Source: Symsagittifera roscoffensis (lineage: Eukaryota > Xenacoelomorpha > Acoela > Convolutidae). Taken from it: a DNA stretch of 64,000 nucleotides. Under the pieces are notes generated by a model, which worked only from the letters and a program-made list of their open reading frames with translations, did no database searches and was not told the origin of the DNA. A program made the position numbers and the translations under genes. Within the stretch, counting starts at the first letter, position 1. Each line of letters opens with the position of its first letter. Positions 1-12,540 of this stretch are shown one piece after another. Location of the stretch: the NCBI RefSeq assembly GCF_963678635.1, contig NC_087069.1, forward strand, positions 40,540,831 through 40,604,830. Reading direction: 5' to 3'.

Positions 1-3000
1 TTCATAAGAGTACTAAGTTTTCGATTTATGTTCCTGAAATATGTCTTCTGTGTTTGTTCTTGATGCGATCTTTTGTGGTACAAATTTTTTCATTTTCCAG
101 GACAGTGTGTGGCTAGTTAAGAAGTCTTGATGAGTTCAATGTTGTTCCAATCATCAATTCTACTTGGTTAGTGATCGGTGCAGAAGCAGATTTCCGCTGT
201 GGTGATTTTTTGTCCGAAGAAATTTGTCACAAATTGGTAGTTTACACTAGCTTCTGATCTTCGCTACTGAAAGTTTCTTCAGTTTAGACATCTTTGAAAA
301 ACACAGCTACAGTTTTTTGGGTTGTTACTGCGTTTTGGGTTATCTGAAAGTTCATGGGAGTACTAAGTTTTTGATTTTGGTATTTTTGTTTCTGAAATAT
401 GTCTTTTTTTGTGTTCATCCTTAATGCGATTTTTTGTGGTACAAATTTTTTCAATTTCCAGGACAGCGTGTGGCTAGTTAAGAAGTCTTGATGAGTTCAT
501 TGTTGTACCAATCATCAATTCTATTGGGTTAGCGATCGTTGCAAAAGCGGATTTGCGCTGTGGTGATTTTTTGTACGAAGAAAGTCACAAATTGGTAGTT
601 TACACTAGCTTCTGATCTTCGCTACTGAATGTTTCTTCAGTTTAGACATCTTTGAAATACACAGCGACACTTTTTTTGGGCTGTTAATGCGTTGTGGATT
701 TGCTGACAGTTCATAAGAGTACTAAGTTTTCGATTTTGATCTTTATGTTCCTGAAATATGTCTTCAATGTTGTTCCAGTCATCAATTCTATTGGGTTAGC
801 GCCCGTGTCAGAAGCGGATCTGCGCTGTGGTGATTTTTTGTACGGAGAAAGTTGTCGTCACAAATTGGTAGTATCCACTAGCTTCTGGTCTTGGCTGCTG
901 AATGGTTCTTCACTTTTGACATCTTTGAAATACACAGCGACACTTTTTTTGGGTTGTTAATGCGTTGTGGATTTGCTGACAGTTCATAAGAGTACTAAGT
1001 TTTCGATTTATGTTCCTGAAATATGTCTTCTGTGTTTTTTCTTAATGCAATTTTTTGTGGTACAAATTTTTTCAATTTCCAGGACAGCGTGTGGCTAGTT
1101 AAGACGTCTTGATGAGTTCATTGTTGTACCAATCATCAATTCTATTGGGTTAGCGATCGTTGCAAAAGCGGATTTGCGCTGTGGTGATTTTTTGTACGAA
1201 GAAAGTTGTCACAAATTGGTAGTTTACACTAGCTTCTGATCTTCGCTACTGAATGTTTCTTCAGTTTAGACATCTTTGAAATACACAGCGACACTTTTTT
1301 TGGGTTGTTAATGCGTTGTGGATTTGCTGACAGTTCATAAGAGTACTAAGTTTTCGATTTTGATCTTTATGTTCCTGAAATATGTCTTCAATGTTGTTCC
1401 AGTCATCAATTCTATTGGGTTAGCGCCCGTGTCAGAAGCGGATCTGCGCTGTGGTGTTTTTTTGTACGGAGAAAGTTGTCGTCACAAATTGGTAGTATCC
1501 ACTAGCTTCTGGTCTTGGCTGCTGATTGGTTCTTCACTTTTGACATCTTTGAAATACACAGCGACACTTTTTTTGGGTTGTTAATGCGTTGTGGATTTGC
1601 TGACAGTTCATAAGAGTACTAAGTTTTCGATTTATGTTCCTGAAATATGTCTTCTGTGTTTGTTCTTGATGCGATCTTTTGTGGTACAAATTTTTTTCAT
1701 TTTCCAGGACAGTGTGTGGCTAGTTAAGAAATCTTGATGAGTTCAATGTTGTTCCAATCATCAATTCTACTTGGTTAGTGATCGGTGCAGAAGCGGATTT
1801 CCGCTGTGGTGATTTTTTGTCCGAAGAAAGTTGTCACAAATTGGTAGTTTACACTAGCTTCTGATCTTCGCTACTGAAAGTTTCTTCAGTTTAGACATCT
1901 TTGAAAAACACAGCGACAGTTTTTTGGGTTGTTACTGCGTTTTGGGTTTGCTGAAAGTTCATGGGAGTACTAAGTTTTTGATTTTGGTATTTTTGTTTCT
2001 GAAATATGTCTTTTTTTGTGTTCATCCTTAATGCGATTTTTTGTGGTACAAATTTTTTCAATTTCCAGGACAGCGTGTGGCTAGTTAAGAAGTCTTGATG
2101 AGTTCATTGTTGTACCAATCATCAATTCTATTGGGTTAGCGATCGTTGCAAAAGCGGATTTGCGCTGTGGTGATTTTCTGTACGAAGAAAGTTGTCACAA
2201 ATTGGTAGTTTACACTAGCTTCTGATCTTCGCTACTGAATGTTTCTTCAGTTTAGACATCTTTGAAATACACAGCGACACTTTTTTTGCGTTGTTAATGC
2301 GTTGTGGATTTGCTGACAGTTCATAAGAGTACTAAGTTTTCGATTTTGATCTTTATGTTCCTGAAATCTGTCTTCTGTGTTTGTTCTTGATGCGATCTTT
2401 TGTGGTACAAATTTTTTCATTTTCCAGGACAGTGTGTGGCTAGTTAAGAAGTCTTGATGAGTTCAATGTTGTTCCAATCATCAATTCTACTTGGTTAGCG
2501 ATTGTTGCAGAAGCGGATTTGCGCTGTGGTGATTTATTGTCCGAAGAAAGTTGTCACAAATTGGTAGTTTACACTAGCTTCTGATCTTCGCTACTGAATG
2601 TTTCTTCAGTTTAGACATCTTTGAAAAACACAGCGACCGTTTTTTGGGTTGTTACTGCGTTGTGGTTTTGCTGAAAGTTCATGGGAGTTCTAATTTTTCG
2701 ATTTTGGTCTTTATGTTTCTGAAATATGTCTTTCTTTGTGTTTGTTCTTGATGCGATCTTTTGTGGTACAAATTTTTTCATTTTCCAGAACAGTGTGTGG
2801 CTAGTTAAGAAGTCGTGATGAGTTCAATGTTGTACCAATCATCAATTCTATTGGGTTAGCGATCGTTGCAGAAGAGGATTTGCGCTGTGGTGATTTTTTG
2901 TACGAAGAAATTTGTCACAAATTGGTAGTTTACACTAGCTTCTGATCTTGGCTGCTGAATGTTTCTTCAGTTTTGACATCTTTGAAACACACAGCGACAC

Positions 3001-5900
3001 TTTGTTTGGGTTGTTAATGCGTTGTGGATTTGCTGACAGTTCATAAGAGTACTAAGTTTTCGATTTTCATCTTTATGTTCCTGAAATATGTCTTCTGTGT
3101 TTGTTCTTGATGCGATCTTTTGTGGTACAAATTTTTTCATTTTCCAGGACAGTGTGTGGCTAGTTAAGAAGTCTTGATGAGTTCAATGTTGTTCCAATCA
3201 TCAATTCTACTTGGTTAGCGGTTGTTGCAGAAGCGGATTTGCGCTGTGGTGATTTTTTGTCCGAAGAAAGTTGTCACAAATTGGTAGTTTACACTAGCTT
3301 CTGATCTTCGCTACTGAATGTTTCTTCAGTTTAGACATCTTTGAAAAACACAGCGACAGTTTTTTGGGTTGTTACTGCGTGGTGGTTTTGCTGAAAGTTC
3401 ATGGGAGTACTAAGTTTTCGATTTTGGTTTTTATGTTTCTGAGGTATGTCATTTTTGTGTTTATCCTTGATGCGATCTTTTGTGGTACAAATTTTTTCAT
3501 TTTCCAGGAAGTGTGTGGCTAGTTAGGAAGTCTTGATGAGTTCAATGTTGTTCCAATCATCAATTCTACTTGGTTAGCGATCGTTGCAGAAGCGGATTTG
3601 CGCTGTGGTGATTTTTTGTCCGAAGAAAGTTGTCACAAATTGGTAGTTTACACTAGCTTCTGATCTTCGCTACTGAATGTTTCTTCAGTTTAGACATCTT
3701 TGAAAAACACAGCGACAGTTTTTTGGGTTGTTACTGCGTTGTGGGTTTGCTGAAAGCTCATGGGAGTACTAAGTTTTTGATTTTGGTATTTTTGTTTCTG
3801 AAATACGTCTTTTTTTGTGTTCATCCTTAAAGCGATTTTTTGTGGTACACATTTTTTCAATTTCCAGGACAGTGTGTGGCTAGTTAAGAAGTCTTGATGA
3901 GTTCATTGTTGTACCAATCATCAATTCTATTGGGTTAGCGATCGTTGCAGAAGCGGATTTGCGCTGTGGTGATTTTTTGTACGAAGAAATTTGTCACAAA
4001 TTGGTAGTTTACACTAGCTTCTGATCTTGGCTGCTGAATGTTTCTTCAGTTTTGACATCTTTGAAATACACAGCGACACTTTTTTTGGGTTGTTAATGCG
4101 TTGTGGATTTCCTGACAGTTCATAAGAGTACTAAGTTTTCGATTTTGATCTTTATGTTCCTGAAATATGTCTTCTGTGTTTGTTCTTGATGCGATCTTTT
4201 GCGGTACATTTGTTTTCATTTTCCAGGACAGTGTGTGGCTAGTTAAGAAGTCTTGATGAGTTCATTGTTGTACCAATCATCAATTCTATTGGGTTAGCGA
4301 TCGTTGCAGAAGCGGATTTGCGCTGTTGTGATTTTTTGTACGAAGAAAGTTGTCGTCACAAATTGGTAGTATCCACTAGTTTCTGGTCTTGGCTGCTGAA
4401 TGGTTCTTCACTTTTGACATCTTTGAAATACACAGCGACACTTTTTTTGGGTTGTTAATGCGTTGCGGATTTGCTGACAGTTCATAAGAGTACTAAGTTT
4501 TCGATTTATGTTCCTGAAATATGTCTTCTGTGTTTGTTCTTGATGCGATCTTTTGTGGTACAAATTTTTTCATTTTCCAGGACAGTGTGTGGCTAGTTAA
4601 GAAGTCTTGATGAGTTCAATGTTGTTCCAGTCATCAATTCTACTTGGTTAGCGATCGTTACAGAAGCGGATTTGCGCTGTGGTGATTTTTTGTCCGAAGA
4701 AAGTTGTCACAAATTGGTAGTTTACAATAGCTTCTGATCTTCGCTACGGAAGGTTTCTTCAGTTTAGACATCTTTGAAAAACACAGCGACAGTTTTTTGG
4801 GTTGTTACTGCGTTGTGGGTTTGCTGAAAATTCATGGGAGTACTAAGTTTTCGATTTTGATATTTTTGTTTCTGAAATATGTCTTTTTTTGTGTTCATCC
4901 TTAATGCGATTTTTTGTGGTTTAAGTTTTTTCAATTTCCAGGACAGTGTGTGGCTAGTTAAGAAGTCTTGATGAGTTCATTGATGTACCAATCATCAATT
5001 CTATTGGGTTAGCGATCGTTGCAGAAGCGGATTTGCGCTGTGGTGATTTTTTGTACGAAGAAAATTGTCACAAATTGGTAGTTTACACTAGCTTCTGATC
5101 TTCGCTACTGAATGTTTCTTCAGTTTAGACATCTTTGAAAAACACAGCGGCAGTTTCTTTGGGTTGTGAGCGCGTTGTGGACTTGCTGACAGTTCATAGG
5201 AGTAATAAGTTTTCAATTTTGATCTTTATGTTCCTGAAATATGTCTTCTGTGTTTGTTCTTGATGCGATCTTTTGTGGTACAAACTTTTTCATTTTCCAG
5301 GACAGTGTGTGGCTAGTTAAGAAGTCTTGATGAGTTCAATGTTGTTCCAATCATCAATTCTACTTGGTTAGCGATCGTTGCAGAAGCGGATTTGCGCTGT
5401 GGTGATTTTTGTCCGAAGAAAGTTGTCACAAATTGGTAGTTAACACTAGCTTCTGATCTTCGCTACTGAATGTTTCTTCAGTTTAGACATCTTTGAAAAA
5501 CACAGCGACAGTTTTTTGGGTTGTTACTGCGTTGTGGTTTTGCTGAAAGTTCATGGGAGTACTAAGTTTTCGATTTTGGTCTTTATGTTTCTGAAATATG
5601 TCTTTCTTTTTGTTTGTTCTTGATGCGATCTTTTGTGGTACAAATTTTTTTCATTTCCCAGGACAGTGTGTGGCTAGTTAAGAAGTCGTGATGAGTTCAA
5701 TGTTGTTCCAATCATCAATTCTACTTAGTTAGCGATCGTTGCAGAAGCGGATTTGCGCTGTGGTGATTTTTTGTCCGAAGAAAGTTGTCACAAATTGGTA
5801 GTTTACACTAGCTTCTGATCTTCGCTACTGAATGTTTCTTCAGTTTAGACATCTTTGAAAAACACAGCGACAGTTTTTTGGGTTGTTACTGCGTTGTGGG
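1..5900. repeat. Satellite block I: alternating two-type monomers
   Basis: Two monomer types alternate here. One begins TTCATAAGAGTACTAAG and carries TTGTACGAAGAAAG. The other begins TTCATGGGAGTACTAAG and carries TTGTCCGAAGAAAG. Monomer starts were read at about 2, 351, 710, 983, 1334, 1607, 1958, 2320, 2678, 3040, 3398, 3757, 4119, 4481 and 4831. The basic higher-order unit is therefore a dimer of about 720 bp. Some copies lack about 10 bp after TTTTCGATTT, which gives 350-bp monomers. Confidence 0.8.
710..1606. repeat. Duplicated 624-bp unit with 273-bp deleted monomers
   Basis: Monomers starting at about 710 and 1334 are only 273 bp long. In both, the sequence jumps from CTGAAATATGTCTTC straight into AATGTTGTTCCAGTCATC, so about 88 bp containing the T-rich tract and CCAGGACAGTGTG are missing. 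The two deleted monomers are nearly identical and lie exactly 624 bp apart, with one 351-bp monomer between them. One deletion followed by duplication of a deleted-plus-full dimer explains this. Confidence 0.85.
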
Positions 5901-6599
5901 TTTGCTGAAAGTTCATGGGAGTGCTACGTTTTTGATTTTGGTCTTTATGTTTCTGAAATATGTCTTTTTTTGTGTTTGTTCTTGATGCGATCTTTCGTGG
6001 TGCAAATTTTTTCATTTTCCAGGACAGTGTGTGGCTAGTTAAGAAGCCTTGATGAGTTGATTGTTGTTCCAATCATCAATTTTACTGGGTTAGCGATCGT
6101 TGCAGAAGCGGATTTGCGCTGTAGTGATTTTTTGTCCGAAAAAAGTTGTCGTCCCAAATTGGTAGTTTCCACTAGCTTCTGGTCTTTGTTACTGAATGTT
6201 TCTTCAGTTTAGACATCTTTGACAAACACAGCGACAGTTTTTTGGGTTGTTACTGCGTTGTGAGTTTGCTGAAAGTTCATGGGAGTGTTAAGTTTTTGAT
6301 TTTGGTCTTTATGTTTCTGAAATATATCTTTTTTTGTGTTTGTTCTTGATGCGATCTATTGTGGTGCAAATTTTTTAAATTTCCAGGACAGTGTGTGGCT
6401 AGTTAAGAAGTTTTGATGAGTTCATTGTTGTTCCAATCATCAATTCTACTGGGTAAGCAATCGTTGAAGAAGCGGATTTGCGCTGTGGTGATTTTTTGTC
6501 CGAAGAAAGTTGTCGTCACAAATTGGTAAATTCCACTAGCTTCTGGTCTTGGTTACTGAACGCTTCTTCAATTTTGACATCTTTGAAATAGGCAGCGCT

Positions 6600-9500
6600 G
6601 CTTTTTTGGTTTATTAATGCGTTTTGGGTATGCTGATTGTCCATGGGAGTACTATGTTTTCGATTTTGGTCTTTATGTTCCTGAAATATGTCTTCTGTGT
6701 TTGTTCTTGATGCGATTTTTTGTGGTACAATTTTTTTTCATTTTCGAGGACAGTTTGAGGCTAGTTAAGAAGTCTTGATGAGTTCATTGTTGTTCCATTT
6801 ATCAGTTCTGCTCGGTTAGCGATCGTTGCAGAAGCGGGTTTGCTCTGTGTTAATTTTTTGTCCGAAAAAAATTGTCACAAATTGGTAGTTTCCATTAGCT
6901 TCTGGTCTTGGTTACTGAAGGCTTCTTCAGTTTTGACATCTTTGAAATACGCAGCGCTGCGTTTTTGGTTTATTTTTGCGTTGTGGGTATGCTGATTGAT
7001 CATGGGACTTCTGCGTTTTGGATTTTGGTATTTTTGTTTCTGAAATATGTCTTTTTTTGTGTTCATCCTTAATGCGATTTTTTGTGGTACAAATTTTTTC
7101 AGTTTCCAGGACAGTGTGTGGGTAGTTAAGAAGTCTTGATGAGTTCATCGTTGTTCCAATCATCAATACTACTGGGTAAGCGATCGTTGCAGAAGCGGAT
7201 TTGCGCTGCGGTGATTTTTTGTCCGAAGAAAATTGTCGTCACAATTTGGTAGTTTCCACTAGTTTCTGGTCTTGGTTACTGAAGGCTTCTTCAGTTTTGA
7301 CATCTTTGAAATACGCAGCGCTGCTTTTTTGGTTTATTTTTGCGTTGTGGGTATGCTGATTGTTCATGGGACTTCTGCGTTTTGGATTTTGGTATTTTTG
7401 TTTCTGAAATATGTCTTTTTTTGTGTTCATCCTTAATGCGATTTTTTGTGGTACAAATTTTTTCAATTTCCAGGACAGTGTGTGGGTAGTTAAGAAGTCT
7501 TGATGAGTTCATTGTTGTTCCAATCATCAATTCTACTGGGTAAGCGATCGTTGCAGAAGCGGATTTGCGCTGCGGTGTTTTTTTGTCCGAAGAAAGTTGT
7601 CGTCACAAATTGGTAGTTTCCACTAGCTTCTGGTCTTGGCTGCTGAATGTTTCTTCAATTTTGACATCTTTGAAATACACAGCGACATTTTTTTGGGTTG
7701 TTAATGCGTTTTGGGTATGCTGACTAATCATGGGAACACTATGTTTTCGATTTTGGTCTTTATGTTCCTGAAGTATGTCTTCTATGTTTGTTCTTGATGC
7801 GATCTTTTGTGGTACAAGTTTTTTCATTTTCGAGGACAGTTTGAGGCTAGTTAAGAAGTCTTGATGAGTTCATTGTTGTTCCATTCATCAGTTCTGCTCG
7901 GTTAGCGAAATTTGCAGAAGCGGGTTTGCTCTGTGTTAATTTTTTGTCCGAAAAAAATTGTCACAAATTTGTAGTTTCCATTAGCTTCTGGTCTTGGTTA
8001 CTGAAGGCTTCTTCAGTTTTGACATCTTAAAAATACGCAGCGCTGTTTTTTTTTTGGTTTATATGTGCGTTGTGGGTATGCTGACTGTTCATGGGACTTC
8101 TGCGTTATGGATTTTGGTATTTTTGTTTCTGAAATATGTCTTTTTTTGTGTTCATCCTTAATGCGATTTTTTGTGGTACAAATTTTTTCAATTTCCAGGA
8201 CAGTGTGTGGCTAGTTAAGAAGTCTTGATGAGTTCATTGTTGTTCCAATCATCAATTCTACTGGGTAAGCGATCGTTGCAGAAGCGGATTTGCGCTGCGG
8301 TGTTTTTTTGTCCGAAGAAAGTTGTCGTCACAAATTGGTAGTTTCCACTAGCTTCTGGTCTTGGCTGCTGAATGTTTCTTCAGTTTTGACATCTTTGAAA
8401 CACACAGCGACATTTTTTGGGTTGTTAATGCGTTTTGGGTATGCTGACTGTTCATGGGAGTACTATGTTTTCGATTTTGGTCTTTATGTTCCTGAAATAT
8501 GTCTTCTATGTTTGTTCTTGATGCGATCTTTTGTGGTACAAGTTTTTTCATTTTCGAGGACAGTTTGAGGCTAGTTAAAAAGTCTTGATGAGTTCATTGT
8601 TGTTCCATTCATCAGTTCTGCTCGGTTAGCGAAATTTGCAGGAGCGGGTTTGCTCTGTGTTAATTTTTTGTCCGAAAAAAACTGTCACAAATTGGTAGTT
8701 TCCACTAGTTTCTGGTCTTGGTTACTGAAGGCTTCTTCAGTTTTGACATCTTTGAAATACGCAGCGCTGCTTTTTTGGTTTATTTTTGCGTTGTGGGTAT
8801 GCTGATTGTTCATGGGACTTCTGCGTTTTGGATTTTGGTATTTTTGTTTCTGAAATATGTCTTTTTTTGTGTTCATCCTTAATGCGATTTTTTGTGGTAC
8901 AAATTTTTTCAATTTCCAGGACAGTGTGTGGGTAGTTAAGAAGTCTTGATGAGTTCATTGTTGTTCCAATCATCAATTCTACTGGGTAAGCGATCGTTGC
9001 AGAAGCGGATTTGCGCTGCGGTGTTTTTTTGTCCGAAGAAAGTTGTCGTCACAAATTGGTAGTTTCCACTAGCTTCTGGTCTTGGCTGCTGAATGTTTCT
9101 TCAATTTTGACATCTTTGAAATACACAGCGACATTTTTTGGGTTGTTAATGCGTTTTGGGTATGCTGACTGTTCATGGGAGTACTATGTTTTCGATTTTG
9201 GTCTTTATGTTCCTGAAATATGTCTTCTATGTTTGTTCTTGATGCGATCTTTTGTGGTACAAGTTTTTTCATTTTCGAGGACAGTTTGAGGCTAGTTAAG
9301 AAGTCTTGATGAGTTCAATGTTGTTCGAATCATCAATTCTACTTAGTTAGCGATCGTTGCAGAAGTGGATTTGCCATGTGTTAATTTTTTGTCCGAAAAA
9401 AATTGTCACAAATTGGTAGTTTCCATTAGCTTCTGGTCTTGGTTACTGAAGGCTTCTTCAGTTTTGACATCTTAAAAATACGCAGCGCTGTTTTTTTTGG

Positions 9501-12500
9501 TTTATATGTGCGTTGTGGGTATGCTGACTGTTCATGGGACTTCTGCGTTATGGATTTTGGTATTTTTGTTTCTGAAATATGTCTTTTTTTGTGTTCATCC
9601 TTAATGCGATTTTTTGTGGTACAAATTTTTTCAATTTCCAGGACAGTGTGTGGCTAGTTAAGAAGTCTTGATGAGTTCATTGTTGTTCCAATCATCAATT
9701 CTACTGAGTAAGCGATCGTTGCAGAAGCGGATTTTCGCTGTGGTGATTTTTTGTCCGAAGAAAGTTGTCGTCACAAATTGGTAGTTTCCACTAGCTTCTG
9801 GTCTTGGCTGCTGAATGTTTCTTCGGTTTTGACATCTTTGAAACACACAGCGACATTTTTTTGGGTTGTTAATGCGTTTTGGGTATGCTGACTGTTCATG
9901 GGAGTACTATGTTTTCGATTTTGGTCTTTATGTTCCTGAAATATGTCTTCTGTGTTTGTTCTTGATGCGATCTTTTGTGGTACAAGTTTTTTCATTTTCG
10001 AGGACAGTTTGAGGCTAGTTAAGAAGTCATGATGAGTTCATTGTTGTTCCATTCATCAGTTCTGCTCGGTTAGCGATCGTTGCAGATGCGGGTTTGCTCT
10101 GTGTTAATTTTTTGTCCGAAAAAAATTGTCACAAATTGGTAGTTTCCATTAGCTTCTGGTCTTGGTTACTGAAGGCTTCTTCTGTTTTGACATCTTTGAA
10201 ATACGCAGCGCTGCTTTTTTGGTTTATTATTGCGTTGTGGGTATGCTGACTTCTCATGGGACTTCTGCGTTTTGGATTTTGGTATTTTTGTTTCTGAAAT
10301 ATGTCTTTTTTTGTGTTCATCCTTAATGCGATTTTTTGTGGTACAAATTTTTTCAATTTCCAGGACAGTGTGTGGCTAGTTAAGAAGTCTTGATGAGTTC
10401 ATTGTTGTTCCAATCATCAATTCTACTAGGTAAGCGATCGTTGCAGAAGCGGATTTGCGCTGTGGTGATTTTTTGTCCGAAGAAAGTTGTCGTCACAAAT
10501 TGGTAGTTTCCACTAGCTTCTGGTCTTGGCTGCTGAATGTTTCTTCGGTTTTGACATTTTTGAAATACACAGCGACATTATTTTGGGTTGTTAATGCGTT
10601 GTGGATTTGCTGACAGTTCATGAGAGTACTAAGTTTTCGATTTTGATCTTTATGTTCCTGAAATATGTCTTCTGTGTTTGTTCTTGATGCGATCTTTTGT
10701 GGTACAAATTTTTTCTTTTTCCAGGACAGTGTGTGGCTAGTTAAGAAGTCTTGATGAGTTCAATGTTGTTCCATTCATCAGTTCTGCTCGGTTAGCGAAA
10801 TTTGCAGAAGCGGGTTTGCTCTGTGTTAATTTTTTGTCCGAAAAAAACTGTCACAAAGTGGTAGTTTCCATTAGCTTCTGGTCTTGGTTACTGAAGGCTT
10901 CTTCAGTTTTGACATCTTTGAAATACGCAGCTCTGCTTTTTTGGTTTATTATTGCGTTGTGGGTATGCTGACTTCTCATGGGACTTCTGCGTTTTGGATT
11001 TTGGTATTTTTTTTTCTGAAATATGTCTTTTTTGTGTTCATCCTTAATGCGATTTTTTGTGGTACAAATTTTTTCAATTTCCAGGACAGTGTGTGGCTAG
11101 TTAAGAAGTCTTGATGAGTTCATTGTTGTTCCAATCATCAATTCTACTAGGTAAGCGATCGTTGCAGAAGTGGATTTGCCATGTGGTGATTTTTTGTCCG
11201 AAGAAAGTTGTCGTCACAAATTGGTAGTTTCCACTAGCTTCTGGTCTTGGCTGCTGAATGTTTCTTCAGTTTTGACATCTTTGAAACACACAGCGACATT
11301 TTTTGGGTTGTTAATGCGTTTTGGGTATGCTGACTGTTCATGGGAGTACTATGTTTTCGATTTTGGTCTTTATGTTCCTGAAATATGTCTTCTATGTTTG
11401 TTCTTGATGCGATCTTTTGTGGTACAAGTTTTTTCATTTTCGAGGACAGTTTGAGGCTAGTTAAAAAGTCTTGATGAGTTCATTGTTGTTCCATTCATCA
11501 GTTCTGCTCGGTTAGCGAAATTTTCAGGAGCGGGTTTGCTCTGTGTTAATTTTTTGTCCGAAAAAAACTGTCACAAATTGGTAGTTTCCATTAGCTTCTG
11601 GTCTTGGTTACTGAAGGCTTCTTCAGTTTTGACATCAATGAAATACGCAGCGCTGTTTTTTTGGTTTATATGTGCGTTGTGGGTATGCTGATTGTTCATG
11701 GGACTTCTGCGTTATGAATTTTGGTATTTTTGTTTCTGAAATATGTCTCTTTTTGTGTTCATCCTTAATGCGATTTTTTGTGGTACAAATTTTTTCAATT
11801 TCCAGGACAGTGTGTGGGTAGTTAAGAAGTCTTGATGAGTTCATTGTTGTTCCAATCATCAATTCTACTGGGTAAGCGATCGTTGCAGAAGCGGATTTGC
11901 GCTGCGGTGTTTTTTTGTCCGAAGAAAGTTGTCGTCACAAATTGGTAGTTTCCACTAGCTTCTGGTCTTGGCTGCTGAATGTTTCTTCAATTTTGACATC
12001 TTTGAAATACACAGCGACAATTTTTTGGGTTGTTAATGCGTTTTGGGTATGCTGACTAATCATGGGAGTACTATGTTTTCGATTTTGGTCTTTATGTTCC
12101 TGAAATATGTCTTCTGTGTTTGTTCTTGATGCGATCTTTTGTGGTACAAGTTTTTTCATTTTCGAGGACAGTTTGAGGCTAGTTAAGAAGTCACGATGAG
12201 TTCATTATTGTTCCATTCATCAGTTCTGCTCGGTTAGCGATCGTTGCAGAAGCGGGTTTGCTCTGTGTTAATTTTTTGTCCGAAAAAAATTGTCACAAGT
12301 TGGTAGTTTCCATTAGCTTCTGGTCTTGGTTACTGAAGGCTTCTTCAGTTTTGACATCTTTGAAATACGCAGCGCTGCTTTTTTGGTTTATTATTGCGTT
12401 GTGGGTATGCTGACTTCTCATGGGATTTCTGCGTTTCGGATTTTGGTAATTTTGTTTCTGAAATATGTCTTTTTTTGTGTTCATCCTTAATGCGATTTTT

Positions 12501-12540
12501 TGTGGTACAAATTTTTTCAATTTCCAGGACAGTGTGTGGC
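6600..12540. repeat. Satellite block II: variant monomers with 721-, 1446- and 2164-bp offsets
   Basis: This block is marked by monomers with TTTTCGAGGACAGTTTGAGGC in place of CCAGGACAGTGTG, and by GCAGCGCTGCTTTTTTGG in place of ACAGCGACA. Near-identical stretches recur at 7239 and 8685 (1446 bp, four monomers), at 8290 and 9011 (721 bp, two monomers), at 8348 and 11234 (2886 bp, eight monomers), and at 10129 and 12293 (2164 bp, six monomers). Offsets are whole multiples of the monomer, as unequal exchange predicts. Confidence 0.75.
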
